DNA from: Gammaproteobacteria bacterium | GTDB taxonomy: Bacteria > Pseudomonadota > Gammaproteobacteria > Steroidobacterales > Steroidobacteraceae | Assembly (NCBI GenBank): GCA_947452065.1 | Contig: CANGBB010000004.1 | Location: 1-64,000, forward strand | DNA: 64,000 bases | Reading direction: 5' to 3' | Shown here: positions 1 through 8,151 of the stretch, in pieces | Layout of the letters: each line of letters opens with the position of its first letter | Numbering within the stretch: position 1 is the stretch's first letter | Translations under genes and position numbers: made by a program | The notes under the pieces: model-generated | What the model was told of the DNA's origin: nothing | What the model saw: only the letters and a program-made list of their open reading frames with translations | Databases searched by the model: none

Positions 1-168
1 AACGTCAGCCAGCGCACGCAGGAAGCGCTGTCGGGTATTGAGGATGCGGACTACGCCGCCGAGTCTGCAAACCTAGCGCGTGGCACGGTTCTGGCCCAGG
101 CCGGTACCGCCATGCTCGCGCAGGCCAACCAGTCGCCGCAGTACATCCTGACTCTGCTGCGCGGTTGA
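1..168 (+). CDS. fliC: Flagellin, C-terminal fragment
   Basis: This open frame runs in from the left edge and encodes the last 55 residues of a flagellin, the filament subunit exported by the flagellar type III system. The C-terminal D0 helix is recognisable: an IEDADYAAE stretch, then GTVLAQAGTAMLAQAN and SPQYILTLLRG at the very end, as in FliC families. The 5' part lies outside the window. The gene is followed by a strong hairpin and then fliS. That fits a flagellin with its chaperone downstream, although the usual intervening fliD is not present here. Confidence 0.93.
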   Translation, partial: NVSQRTQEALSGIEDADYAAESANLARGTVLAQAGTAMLAQANQSPQYILTLLRG

Positions 169-183
169 TTTGAGCGTTGAGCG

Positions 184-208
184 CTCCCCGGGGTAATACC
201 CCGGGGAG
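184..208 (+). terminator. Hairpin after flagellin gene
   Basis: A perfect 10-bp stem (CTCCCCGGGG / CCCCGGGGAG, loop TAATA) lies 15 bp after the flagellin stop codon. The T-run (GTTTTTG) starts about 12 bp beyond the stem, so this is not a textbook intrinsic terminator. It may instead be a 3'-end stabilising or partial-readthrough hairpin that separates abundant fliC mRNA from fliS. Confidence 0.6.
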
Positions 209-259
209 TGTCCTGAGAGTGTTTTTGTATGTACTGAGGCAACTGCCAGGAGAACAGAA

Positions 260-739
260 ATGGCACCACGTTCTGTTTTAAAGGCCTACCAGGACACCGA
301 GATGCAGTCGGTGGCTCACGGGGGCAGAAGGATTGATCTGGTCTTGGCCTTATACGACGGCATGATCGATGCCATCGGACAGGCGACCATTTTCATGGAA
401 CGCAAGGAATACCGCGATTGCGGCAGACAGTGCACGCGAGCGCTGACCATTCTTGCGGGATTACGCGAGACGCTCGATTTCGAGCACGGGGAGCCGGTCG
501 CCAGTGCCTTGCTCCGCGTTTACAACGTTGCGACGTCGAAGATCATCGGCGCGCAGACGCGACGGGACGCATCTTGGCTCGGCGAGGCCAGGAGCACGCT
601 TGCGTCGGTTCGGGAGGCTTGGGCGGAACTCTCCGCGCGAGTCGCCGTACCGGCTGGAGCCGTGACTGCAGGTTATGTTGGCGCCGTAAAGGCGACGGCG
701 GTGGTACCGAGTGGTGCCGGCGTCGCCGCCGCTGTCTAA
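260..739 (+). CDS. fliS: FliS-like flagellin export chaperone (copy 1)
   Basis: Encodes 159 residues. FliS binds the disordered C-terminus of flagellin in the cytoplasm and delivers it to FlhA. The family start (ALxAYxxT, here VLKAYQDT) and the LYDGMIDAI segment are visible, followed by a helix with RALTILAGLRETLDF. An AGGAGA Shine-Dalgarno lies 7 bp before the ATG. Residues beyond about 130 form an Ala/Val/Gly-rich tail longer than usual for FliS. It sits directly behind flagellin and is followed by a second related gene with which it shares the RALTILAGLRETLD block, which suggests an old tandem duplication. Confidence 0.85.
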   Translation: MAPRSVLKAYQDTEMQSVAHGGRRIDLVLALYDGMIDAIGQATIFMERKEYRDCGRQCTRALTILAGLRETLDFEHGEPVASALLRVYNVATSKIIGAQTRRDASWLGEARSTLASVREAWAELSARVAVPAGAVTAGYVGAVKATAVVPSGAGVAAAV

Positions 740-841
740 CGGCGACTGACTGACCTGCAGTCGGGGGTCGCGGCGGGAGGGGAACCTCCCGCCGCCTTTC
801 CTCATTATCTATAAGGTCTCGGCCGCCAGGCGGCACGCCAC

Positions 842-868
842 TAAAGAAAATCGCGCTCCTTCCGACTG
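842..868 (+). promoter_or_regulatory. Candidate FliA (sigma28) promoter
   Basis: TAAAGAAA is followed after exactly 11 bp by TCCGACTG. Compared with the sigma28 consensus TAAAGTTT-N11-GCCGATAA, the TAAAG and CCGA cores and the spacing match. The site lies 44 bp upstream of the ATG of the second fliS-like gene, as expected for a late flagellar gene. It was identified by eye only. Confidence 0.5.
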
Positions 869-911
869 TATTCAGTGCACGGGAATGAACCCGCGTATGG
901 AGCACCACACC

Positions 912-1334
912 ATGTCCGCCTATGCACTGAAAGCCTACCGTTCCACTCAGCTCGATGCGCGCTTCGAGACTTCTGATAAGCGCGATCTGGTCGTCATGAT
1001 GTATGACGGCGCCATTGACGCGATCCGTCAGGCCGGCCAGCACGCCAGCCGTCAGGAGGCGCGTTCAGTGAGCGCCAGCGTGTCGCGCGCACTCACCATT
1101 CTGGCCGGTCTGCGCGAGACCCTGGATATGGACAACGGCGGCTCTGTAGCAACGCATCTCCATGATTTTTATCAGTATTTGATGCGTCGTATGGTTCGGG
1201 CCGGTGCCCGCGCTGCGGTCGAGGAACTGGCCGATTGCGCCGATTTGCTCTCCCAGGTGCGCGAGGCTTGGATGGTCATCAACCCGAATACGGCCGCTGA
1301 AGCCAGCCGTCGGATGTTCTTGATCCATTCCTGA
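912..1334 (+). CDS. FliS-like flagellin export chaperone (copy 2)
   Basis: Encodes 140 residues from ATG 912, chosen because GGAG lies 9 bp upstream and the family start (MSAYALKAYRST) begins there. In-frame ATGs at 885 and 897 would add only non-conserved residues. The VVMMYDGAIDAIRQA and RALTILAGLRETLD segments mark it as FliS family. It has its own FliA-like promoter and a terminator hairpin behind it, so it can be expressed apart from copy 1. It may serve a second flagellin or filament-cap protein, or fill a FliT-like role; this is inference. Confidence 0.82.
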   Translation: MSAYALKAYRSTQLDARFETSDKRDLVVMMYDGAIDAIRQAGQHASRQEARSVSASVSRALTILAGLRETLDMDNGGSVATHLHDFYQYLMRRMVRAGARAAVEELADCADLLSQVREAWMVINPNTAAEASRRMFLIHS

Positions 1335-1370
1335 AGCCCTTGGGCGCCCTTCAGGGCGCTTGGGCTGCTT
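1335..1370 (+). terminator. Terminator-like hairpin after fliS copy 2
   Basis: Immediately after the stop codon lies a two-part stem: outer AGCCC/GGGCT and inner GCGCCC/GGGCGC around a TTCA loop, followed by GCTTTGGG. The U-tract is weak. It probably ends the late flagellin-chaperone transcript before the activator gene. Confidence 0.5.
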
Positions 1371-1607
1371 TGGGCCCATAAAATACCAATAAAAACAGCT
1401 ATTTAAATCTAATCCGGTGGGGCTGGGCGTCTGCTCCACCCATCTGGCTGAAGTCCAGCCGGCCCTAATGAGCGACCCAAATGGTGGTCGATTCGGGCAA
1501 ATCCCTTGTTAATATCCGACCGATGAAGGCTCGGGTGCAATTTTTACTATTTCGCCCGAGACTAGAAAAACAATGCCCGGGTTTTAGTCCGGACGGGAAA
1601 GGGTTCG
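1371..1607. other. Leader region upstream of the FleQ-like gene
   Basis: No gene is supported here. The part from about 1378 to 1415 is strikingly AT-rich (ATAAAATACCAATAAAAAC, TATTTAAATC) against a GC-rich background and probably holds the promoter of the activator gene, though no convincing -35/-10 pair can be fixed by eye. A CTCGGG/CCCGAG inverted repeat flanks another AT-rich stretch at about 1530-1560. A short open frame in this interval does not resemble any protein and does not encode the missing FleQ N-terminal domain. Confidence 0.5.
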
Positions 1608-1661
1608 GTGGCCGGTCTATCGGTCCGCCGCTCTCGCCGGGTGGTTCTAACGTGGTACGGC

Positions 1662-2822
1662 ATGTCTGAAAAACTGGTGACCGCTCATAGAGAGTCGGAG
1701 CAGGGCCTGGAAATGCTGGCCGGGGCATCCCCAGCGATGCGTTCCCTGCGGATGCTGATCCGTCGCGTGGCGCGAAGCGATAGCACGGTACTCGTATTGG
1801 GTGAGTCCGGTACCGGCAAGGAATTGGTTGCGCAGTCCATCCACCGGCTTTCCGTACGCGGACGCAGTCCATTTGTTCCGGTGAACTGCGGGGCCATCCC
1901 GCATGAATTGCTCGAAAGCGAACTCTTCGGACATACCAAGGGATCATTCACCGGCGCACTCAGCGACCGGCGCGGCCGATTTGAAATGGCCGACTCGGGA
2001 ACTCTGTTCCTCGACGAAATCGGTGATATGCGCTTAGAGATGCAGGTGAAACTGCTCCGGGTGCTTCAAGAGCGCGTTGTAGATCGGGTGGGTGATGAAC
2101 GTCCTAGGCCGGTGAATGTCCGCATCATTGCTGCGACACACCGGGAGCTCGAGAACGCGGTCACTGAGGGTGTATTCCGGGCTGACTTGTATTACCGACT
2201 AAACGTCATACCGCTTCAAGTGCCGCCACTGCGCGAACGCGAAGACGATGTGCTTCTACTCTTTGATCACTTTGCTCGCGGCTGCGCTGGGCAAGGACGT
2301 TTGCCCGTGCGCGCTGCGCCGGATCTGCGTGAATGGATGTTGAGTCATAGCTGGCCTGGAAACTGTCGGGAGCTGCTCAACTTTGTCGAAAGACTGTCCG
2401 TTCTCTGGCCGGGGGAGGAGATGTCGCTCTCCAGCATTCCGCCCTCCATGATGCCTCGACGATCTGATTCGCCGCCGTCGCGGTCAGAGGAATATCGAGC
2501 CGTTCTGGATATGTGGGACCTCGCATCGGAGGAGGGGGCCGAAGAGCCACCCGCCAGTCATCCCGAGCCGACGGCCGAGCCCGCTGCTTCAACAGAATGG
2601 CGCTCCATGCTCTCGACCTCTCCCAATCTGCCTAGCGCCAACGATCGGGTGACCGCGGTCGATCTCAAGAAGCTGCTCAGCGAATACGAGGAAGCGTGGA
2701 TCCGCGCTTCGCTACGCGAGAGTCTGGGCAACATTTCCCATTCGGCTGACCTGCTGGGCCTACCGCGGACAACATTCATCGAGCGATTGCGCAAGTACGG
2801 ACTGTCGGCATCTCGACAGTAG
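1662..2822 (+). CDS. fleQ: FleQ-like sigma54-dependent flagellar master activator
   Basis: Encodes 386 residues from ATG 1662 (a GTG at 1608 would add 18). It is an AAA+ enhancer-binding protein that opens sigma54 promoters. Visible are Walker A GESGTGKE (47-54), the sigma54-contact loop GSFTGA (94-99), Walker B GTLFLDEI (113-120) and a C-terminal Fis-type helix-turn-helix ending RTTFIERLRKYGLS, which resembles the FleQ/FlrA C-terminus. Only about 20 residues precede the AAA+ domain, so the usual FleQ receiver-like N-domain is absent and there is no room for it upstream. A linker rich in Pro/Glu/Ser lies between the AAA+ and HTH parts. Position ahead of fleR-fliE supports a top-level flagellar role. 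Confidence 0.82.
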   Translation: MSEKLVTAHRESEQGLEMLAGASPAMRSLRMLIRRVARSDSTVLVLGESGTGKELVAQSIHRLSVRGRSPFVPVNCGAIPHELLESELFGHTKGSFTGALSDRRGRFEMADSGTLFLDEIGDMRLEMQVKLLRVLQERVVDRVGDERPRPVNVRIIAATHRELENAVTEGVFRADLYYRLNVIPLQVPPLREREDDVLLLFDHFARGCAGQGRLPVRAAPDLREWMLSHSWPGNCRELLNFVERLSVLWPGEEMSLSSIPPSMMPRRSDSPPSRSEEYRAVLDMWDLASEEGAEEPPASHPEPTAEPAASTEWRSMLSTSPNLPSANDRVTAVDLKKLLSEYEEAWIRASLRESLGNISHSADLLGLPRTTFIERLRKYGLSASRQ

Positions 2823-2879
2823 CGTCGGAAGCAGTCGGAGGGCGCGCGGAACCCTCTGTATCGCATAGCTAATTTTCAT

Positions 2880-2896
2880 CTGGCACGCGGGTTGCT
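2880..2896 (+). promoter_or_regulatory. Sigma54 (-24/-12) promoter
   Basis: CTGGCACG-CGGG-TTGCT is a full match to the YTGGCACGN4TTGCW consensus, with the invariant GG and GC 12 bp apart. Transcription would start near 2907, just ahead of the second activator gene, and should carry on into fliE-fliF and the long flagellar operon. The upstream FleQ-like protein is the obvious candidate activator. Confidence 0.88.
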
Positions 2897-2923
2897 AACC
2901 ACCACTCGGTTCTGATCACTGGT

Positions 2924-3976
2924 GTGCCCGTGTCCGCAATGCCCGAAACAGTCTCTGCCGCGATCGCCGCGCCCGCAGCTCCCGTTGCGGCCGATGACGT
3001 CGTCGTCTTTGGCGACCCTTTCACGGAGCAGTTGCTGGCCCTCGGCGCACGCGTGGCACGCACGGAAGTGACGGTGCTGATTGGTGGTCCATCGGGGACC
3101 GGCAAAGAGGTTCTTGCTCGATTCATCCACGGACGTTCGGTGCGCGCTAGCGGCAACTTCGTTGCCTTCAACTGCGCCTGCTTGCCGGAGTCCATGGTCG
3201 ACGATCTGCTCTTCGGTCACGAAAAGGGCTCATTCACCGGCGCATCGCAACGCTTTGCAGGCTTCTTCGAGCAGGCCGATGGCGGAACGCTGTTCCTCGA
3301 TGAGGTGGGCGAGCTGCCGTTGACCGTGCAGGCCAAGTTGTTGCGAGTGCTGCAGGAACGTGAATTCACGACGCTCGGTGGAACGCGCCCAATCAAGACG
3401 CGCTTCCGCCTGCTTGCTGCAACGAATCGAGATCTGAAAGCCGAGGTTGCAGCAGGCCGATTCCGCGAAGATCTTTACTACCGCCTGAACATTTTCCCGC
3501 TGCAGCTCAAGCCGCTGCGCGAGAGACCCGGCGACGTCGTGCCGCTGGCGCGCGCCATGCTTCATCGGCATCGCTATATCTCCGGCGAGATGCAGCTCGA
3601 CGCCAGTGCCATTGCGGCGCTGAAGGCCTATGACTGGCCCGGCAATGTCCGCGAACTGGAGAATGTGATCCAACGCGCGATGGTGGTCGCCGATGGTCCG
3701 ACGCTATCAGCCGCTCACCTTGGCCTTGATATGTTTGCTTCCTCGAAGCCGCTCAGTGAGGTTGCTCTGGTGCCTAGCCCATCGGTCAGCGCTGAGAAGC
3801 CTGAGACCACGCTGGCAGAGCACCGCGCTATGCAAGAAGCCGAGCTCATCCTCGCGACGCTCCGGGCTACACCGACCAAGACACAGGCTGCAGCGCATCT
3901 CGGTATGTCCGAGCGCACGCTGCGCTACAAGCTCGCGCGTCTGCGTAATTATGGATTGGTGGAGGCGGGCATATGA
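2924..3976 (+). CDS. fleR: FleR/FlrC-like sigma54-dependent activator lacking a receiver domain
   Basis: Encodes 350 residues. AAA+ activator with Walker A GPSGTGKE (55-62), sigma54 loop GSFTGA (102-107), Walker B GTLFLDEV (121-128), and a C-terminal Fis-type HTH (MSERTLRYKLARLRNYGL) as in FleR/FlrC. Canonical FleR carries a phospho-receiver and pairs with sensor kinase FleS. Here only about 30 Ala/Val-rich residues precede the ATPase, and no kinase gene is nearby. The start is uncertain: GTG 2924 and 2930 and ATG 2939 are all in frame with no clear Shine-Dalgarno. It is transcribed from a consensus sigma54 promoter and overlaps fliE by 4 bp (ATGA). Confidence 0.82.
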   Translation: MPVSAMPETVSAAIAAPAAPVAADDVVVFGDPFTEQLLALGARVARTEVTVLIGGPSGTGKEVLARFIHGRSVRASGNFVAFNCACLPESMVDDLLFGHEKGSFTGASQRFAGFFEQADGGTLFLDEVGELPLTVQAKLLRVLQEREFTTLGGTRPIKTRFRLLAATNRDLKAEVAAGRFREDLYYRLNIFPLQLKPLRERPGDVVPLARAMLHRHRYISGEMQLDASAIAALKAYDWPGNVRELENVIQRAMVVADGPTLSAAHLGLDMFASSKPLSEVALVPSPSVSAEKPETTLAEHRAMQEAELILATLRATPTKTQAAAHLGMSERTLRYKLARLRNYGLVEAGI

Positions 3977-4347
3977 CACTTCACTCCGTAGCTATGCAGC
4001 AGGCGCTGGATCAATTGCAGGCTATGCGTGAAGCCGTGCGTCCAGAGGCCACTCCAAGCGTTGGCAAGCTGCACGGTCCGTCAACGCAGATGCTGGCTCC
4101 GGGTTCTCAGGCGCCCGCTGTGCAGCAGCCGTCCTTCCTCGACACCATCCGTTCAGCGATCGATTCGGTGAACCAGCAGCAGAGTCTGTCGAGCAATCTA
4201 CAGACAGCTTATGCACGCGGAGAGGATGTGTCGCTGACCGACGTGGCCATTGCCATGCAAAAGTCTTCCGTTGCTTTTGAAGCCACTGTCCAGGTGCGCA
4301 ACAAGATGCTGGAAGCGTACAAAGAAATCATGAGCATGACGGTGTAA
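3973..4347 (+). CDS. fliE: Flagellar hook-basal body protein FliE
   Basis: Encodes 124 residues. FliE links the MS ring and FliP/FliR gate to the proximal rod and is among the first exported subunits. The conserved C-terminal half is clear: VSLTDVAIAMQKSSVAFEATVQVRNKML is followed by EAYKEIMSMTV at the terminus. A GGAGG lies 10 bp before the ATG, inside the end of the preceding activator gene, with a 4-bp ATGA overlap indicating translational coupling. fliF starts 5 bp after its stop codon. Confidence 0.95.
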   Translation: MTLHSVAMQQALDQLQAMREAVRPEATPSVGKLHGPSTQMLAPGSQAPAVQQPSFLDTIRSAIDSVNQQQSLSSNLQTAYARGEDVSLTDVAIAMQKSSVAFEATVQVRNKMLEAYKEIMSMTV

Positions 4348-4351
4348 CGCC

Positions 4352-6250
4352 ATGGCCGCTGTAGAAGCTGATGTTTTGCGAGGCAGACTGGGCACCGAAG
4401 ATCCGACTGACGGGGTCACGGTGACCACGTCACGGGGGTCGGTGGTCAACGCCGACCGAGCGCTTGCACCGCTGCCCGCGCCAGGCCCGGTGCGTGCTCT
4501 GTTGCAGCGGCCGGTGGTTCGCCAGACGCTGCCCTATGTTGGTATGGCGCTCGTGTTGCTGTTGGCCGTGATGGCGTATATCTCGATGTCGACGCCGGCA
4601 CCACGCGCTCTCTACCCTGATATGGCTGATGCGGATAAGGAAGCCGCGCAGCAGCTGCTGCAGAAGAACGGCGTGAATGTGCGCCTGGATTCAACTACCG
4701 GTTCGCTGACCGTGCCTGCAGATGAGTTTCACGAAGCGCGCATCATGCTCGCAGCCGCCGGGCTCCCAAAGGAATCGACGGGTGGCTCCTCTGTTCTTAA
4801 GGAAACCATGCCGCTGGGCACCAGCCAGTTCATGGAGCAGGCGCGCTACAACGCAACAGTTGAAGAAGAGCTGGCGCAGAGCATTCGTCGCATCAACACG
4901 ATTCAGAATGCCCGCGTTCACCTTGCCTTGCCCAGGCAGAGTGCCTTCATCAGTGATCGTGTCGATCCGAAGGCATCTGTGATCGTTACTCCCTATGCCG
5001 GACGCGCGTTGAGCGAGGGTCAGGTTCAGGCCATTGTGCATCTGGTCTCCTCAAGCATTCCGTATATGACTCCGGCGGGTGTCTCGGTGGTCGACCAGTT
5101 TGGCCGGCTATTGACCGAAGCTCAGGGAGCCAAGGACCTGAATGCAAAGCAGCTGGAGCTGCGACAGAAGGTCGAGGCGGATTACGTCGATCGCATCAAC
5201 CAGATTCTTGCCCCGATCTTTGGCTCAACTAATGTCCATGCGCAGGTGAGTGCCGATCTCGACTTCTCGGTGATCGAACAAACCATGGAGAACTTTGATC
5301 CGGGTAATGCCGGAACCAAGGTTCGTTCCGAGCAGCTCAAGCAAAGCGAGAAAACCGAGCCGCGCGCTACCGGCGTGCCGGGATCGCTCTCGAATGAACC
5401 TCCGGCGGCGGCAGCCCCCACAGCAGATGCCAATCTGCCCACTCCGGCAGCAGGCCAGGCCGCTACCGATAACACCATTCGCGGCAAGGACAGCAGTCAG
5501 AGCCGCAATTATGAAATGGACCGTACGGTGAAGTACGTCGTCGATCCGGCGCCGCGCATGCGTCGCCTGACCGTGGGCGTAGCCATCAATGACGCGATCG
5601 CTGCGGCCGGTGCCACGACGGCACCCACTCGGCGACCGCTCCCTGAGGCGGAGATCACTCGACTCACAAGCCTGGTGCAGGGTGCCGTGGGCTTCAGCGC
5701 TGAGCGTGGCGATCTGGTCAACATCATCAGCACCAGCTTTGAGCCGCCGCATGTGGAAGCTCCGGTTCCGCTCTGGCAGCAGTCGCGTTACATCGATCTG
5801 GCCAAATACGTCAGTGTCGCGCTGGCTATCGCTTTGCTTGCATTCCTCGTGGTGCGCCCGGTGGTCAACCGACTGACGCATGTGCCGCAACCTGAAATGT
5901 CACGTGAACAAATGCTCGCCTCGCTGGCGGAGAGCGGCGTGGATGTGGGCCGGCTAACTGGTGCTGCAACGAGCGCAAGCGGTGAAGCCGGCGACGGCGA
6001 GGACGGCGCCCAGGATGGTGCGGCCGGCGATAAGCCTAGCGACGGAGACGTGGAATTGCGCGAGGGTGAAACACTCGAAGAGCTGCGCGCACGGCTCAAG
6101 CCACGCAAGAAAACCGCCATCTCCGCTGAGATGCTGGATACCGCCAATAGCTATGATGACAAGGTCACGGTTGTACGCATGATGGTTTCCCAGGATGCCA
6201 AGCGCGTGGCCCTCGTATTGAAGAATCTCATCGCCAAGGATATTCGCTGA
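4352..6250 (+). CDS. fliF: Flagellar MS-ring protein FliF
   Basis: Encodes 632 residues that assemble the inner-membrane MS ring, the scaffold for the export gate and rotor. There are two membrane segments (about 61-79 and 480-503). Between them lie the YscJ-like ring-building domain (RALYPDMADADKEAAQQLLQKNGV; IRRINTIQNARVHLALP) and a large periplasmic loop with a low-complexity Pro/Ala/Thr insert at about 340-370. The cytoplasmic C-terminus (MVSQDAKRVALVLKNLI) is the FliG-binding tail. The order fliE-fliF-fliG is canonical. An N-terminal cytoplasmic extension of about 55 residues is longer than in enteric FliF. Confidence 0.97.
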   Translation: MAAVEADVLRGRLGTEDPTDGVTVTTSRGSVVNADRALAPLPAPGPVRALLQRPVVRQTLPYVGMALVLLLAVMAYISMSTPAPRALYPDMADADKEAAQQLLQKNGVNVRLDSTTGSLTVPADEFHEARIMLAAAGLPKESTGGSSVLKETMPLGTSQFMEQARYNATVEEELAQSIRRINTIQNARVHLALPRQSAFISDRVDPKASVIVTPYAGRALSEGQVQAIVHLVSSSIPYMTPAGVSVVDQFGRLLTEAQGAKDLNAKQLELRQKVEADYVDRINQILAPIFGSTNVHAQVSADLDFSVIEQTMENFDPGNAGTKVRSEQLKQSEKTEPRATGVPGSLSNEPPAAAAPTADANLPTPAAGQAATDNTIRGKDSSQSRNYEMDRTVKYVVDPAPRMRRLTVGVAINDAIAAAGATTAPTRRPLPEAEITRLTSLVQGAVGFSAERGDLVNIISTSFEPPHVEAPVPLWQQSRYIDLAKYVSVALAIALLAFLVVRPVVNRLTHVPQPEMSREQMLASLAESGVDVGRLTGAATSASGEAGDGEDGAQDGAAGDKPSDGDVELREGETLEELRARLKPRKKTAISAEMLDTANSYDDKVTVVRMMVSQDAKRVALVLKNLIAKDIR

Positions 6251-6266
6251 GTGGCGGGCTTAGAAA

Positions 6267-7325
6267 ATGGCTGAAGCAATCAATCTGGCACCTGAAGTGC
6301 CACTGGGTCCCGATCCGCAGCAGATTGCCGCGGAAGTTGCGGCGCTATCCAACACCCAGCGTGCAGCGGTGATGCTGATGCTGCTTGGCGAGGAGGAAGC
6401 CGCGAGCGTAATCCGGCACCTGGCGCCCAAGGAAGTTCAGCACTTAAGCGCCGCCATGATTTCCGTGGCGGATCTTTCTCAGGAAGCAGTGAGCGCTGTG
6501 CTCGATGGATTCATCGGCACAATCAAGAAGCAGACCAATATCGGCGGTGGCGTTGATTACCTCGAAGCCATCCTGAAGAGCGCCATTGGTGAGGACAAGG
6601 CGAGCAGCGTGCTCAGCCGAATCATGCCGGCCTCCGCCAATCGCGGCTTGGAAGTGCTGCAGTGGATGGATGCCAGGTCGATATCAGAGATGATCATCCA
6701 TGAGCATCCGCAGATCATCGCGATTGTGCTTTCGTTCCTAGATAACGATGTCGCTGCGGACGTGTTGCGATTCCTGCCCGAAAGTCTCCGGCCAGAGGTG
6801 ATAGCCAGAGTGGCCTCGCTCGAGACCATTCAGCCAACCGCCATGCAAGAGCTTGAGACCATCATGCGCAAGCAGTTCTCCTCGAACTCTTCGCTGAAAT
6901 CCTCGAGCGTCGGTGGCGTCAAGGCCGCGGCGAAGATTATGAACTTCGTCAAGACTGACGTTGAGCAGGCGATGATGCGCAAGCTCTCGTCTCAGAATGC
7001 CGATCTCGCGCAGCGCATTCAGGACAATATGTTTGCCTTCGAGAATCTCGAGGGCTCTGATAACCGCAGTATCCAGACGCTCATGCGTAACGTTCCCACT
7101 GAGCTGCTGATGATCGCGCTCAAGGGGTCCGACGAATTGCTGAAGGGCAAGTTCCTCGAAAACATGTCGCAGCGTGCCCGCGAAATGTTTGTAGAGGAGA
7201 TGGAAGCCAAGGGCCCGATGCGCCTCTCGGAAGTCGAGGAAGCGCGCAAGCAGATCCTGCGCACGGCGCGCAAGCTGTCGGACGCGGGCGAAATCATGCT
7301 CGGCCGCGGTGCGGATTACGTCTGA
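6267..7325 (+). CDS. fliG: Flagellar motor switch protein FliG
   Basis: Encodes 352 residues, close to family length. FliG sits on the MS ring and transmits stator force to the rotor. Visible are the N-terminal FliF-binding helices (LSNTQRAAVMLMLLGEEEAASVIRHL), the EHPQ motif of the middle domain (in MIIHEHPQIIAIVLSFL) and the C-terminal charged torque helix (KGSDELLKGKFLENMSQRA). It lies between fliF and fliH in the standard order. Confidence 0.97.
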   Translation: MAEAINLAPEVPLGPDPQQIAAEVAALSNTQRAAVMLMLLGEEEAASVIRHLAPKEVQHLSAAMISVADLSQEAVSAVLDGFIGTIKKQTNIGGGVDYLEAILKSAIGEDKASSVLSRIMPASANRGLEVLQWMDARSISEMIIHEHPQIIAIVLSFLDNDVAADVLRFLPESLRPEVIARVASLETIQPTAMQELETIMRKQFSSNSSLKSSSVGGVKAAAKIMNFVKTDVEQAMMRKLSSQNADLAQRIQDNMFAFENLEGSDNRSIQTLMRNVPTELLMIALKGSDELLKGKFLENMSQRAREMFVEEMEAKGPMRLSEVEEARKQILRTARKLSDAGEIMLGRGADYV

Positions 7326-7341
7326 TGAAGCTGGATTCGCC

Positions 7342-8151
7342 GTGAGTGAAGTGGTTCGCCTCGGCGTCCGACCTGCAGGATCATTCAAGCCGGCGGGTGT
7401 ATTTGGCCGTGAGAAGTCCGCGGCTCAGGCCGCTTTTGCTGCGCGCCACTTTGCCGTCAAGCGTGCGGGGTTCCTGCTCCGCGAGCTTGCCCGGCAGTAT
7501 GAACAGCCGGCTGGCGATGAGCTCCCGGAACTCGCAACGATTACGCATGCCCCCGCTGATGAGGCGGCTGGTGGTGCAGGCGGCCAGGCTTCGGCTGAGC
7601 CGGGCGTTGCCGCTTCAACGGGGCCCACGGCTGAGGAAATACAGCGGCTCGTGACTGAGGCTGAGGAGCGCGGTCGCGCGCAAGCCAAGGCTGAGCTCGC
7701 AGCAGCACTGGATCAGGCAATTGTCGCCCTCGATGCTGCGGGGCGAACGCTCGTGCAAATGCAAAGCGAAGTCGAGCGCAGGCTGATTGTGCCGCTGGCA
7801 CAGGCCAGTCTGCACATTGGCAGTGAACTGGCGCGGCAGGCCCTGCTCGAAGGCGACGGGCTCGCCCGCTATCTCGATGCTGTGGCGGACTCAATCAAGC
7901 CGGCTGGTGAGCACGATACAGACGCGGCCATTGCCGTACACATGAACCCCGATGATCTTGCCGTCCTAGAGCTGGCTTCGCGGCGGCCTGAATTCCTGCG
8001 CTTCGTTCCCGATGCCCTCGTGCCGAGTGGTGGAGTCACTGCCAGCAGTGGCGACAAAGTGATCGATGATCGCTTCGAGAATCGGGTGCGCGAGATTCGT
8101 GAGCGAGTCCTTGGATTGGCAGCCGATCTTCGTCGCGAGGTTCCGCCTTGA
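7342..8151 (+). CDS. fliH: Flagellar export ATPase regulator FliH
   Basis: Encodes 269 residues from GTG 7342, placed after the fliG stop codon; a GTG at 7309 would overlap fliG by 17 bp. FliH dimers bind FliI and dock it at the export gate and FliN. The middle shows a long Ala/Glu/Gln-rich helix (EEIQRLVTEAEERGRAQAKAE) and the VERRLIVPLAQASLHIGSELARQAL segment shared with V-ATPase subunit E-like proteins. The C-terminus has the family GGVTASSGDKVIDDRFENRV signature. It overlaps the fliI start by 4 bp. Confidence 0.9.
   Translation: MSEVVRLGVRPAGSFKPAGVFGREKSAAQAAFAARHFAVKRAGFLLRELARQYEQPAGDELPELATITHAPADEAAGGAGGQASAEPGVAASTGPTAEEIQRLVTEAEERGRAQAKAELAAALDQAIVALDAAGRTLVQMQSEVERRLIVPLAQASLHIGSELARQALLEGDGLARYLDAVADSIKPAGEHDTDAAIAVHMNPDDLAVLELASRRPEFLRFVPDALVPSGGVTASSGDKVIDDRFENRVREIRERVLGLAADLRREVPP

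Noticed and set aside
1481-1669. Possible missing FleQ N-terminal domain upstream of the activator
   Set aside because: The 62-codon frame does not resemble a FleQ or receiver domain and is out of frame with the AAA+ gene, so a simple frameshift does not restore one.
6285-6304. TGGCACC...GTGCC within fliG as a sigma54 site
   Set aside because: The -12 GC element is not at 12 bp from GG with TTGC, and the site lies inside coding sequence.
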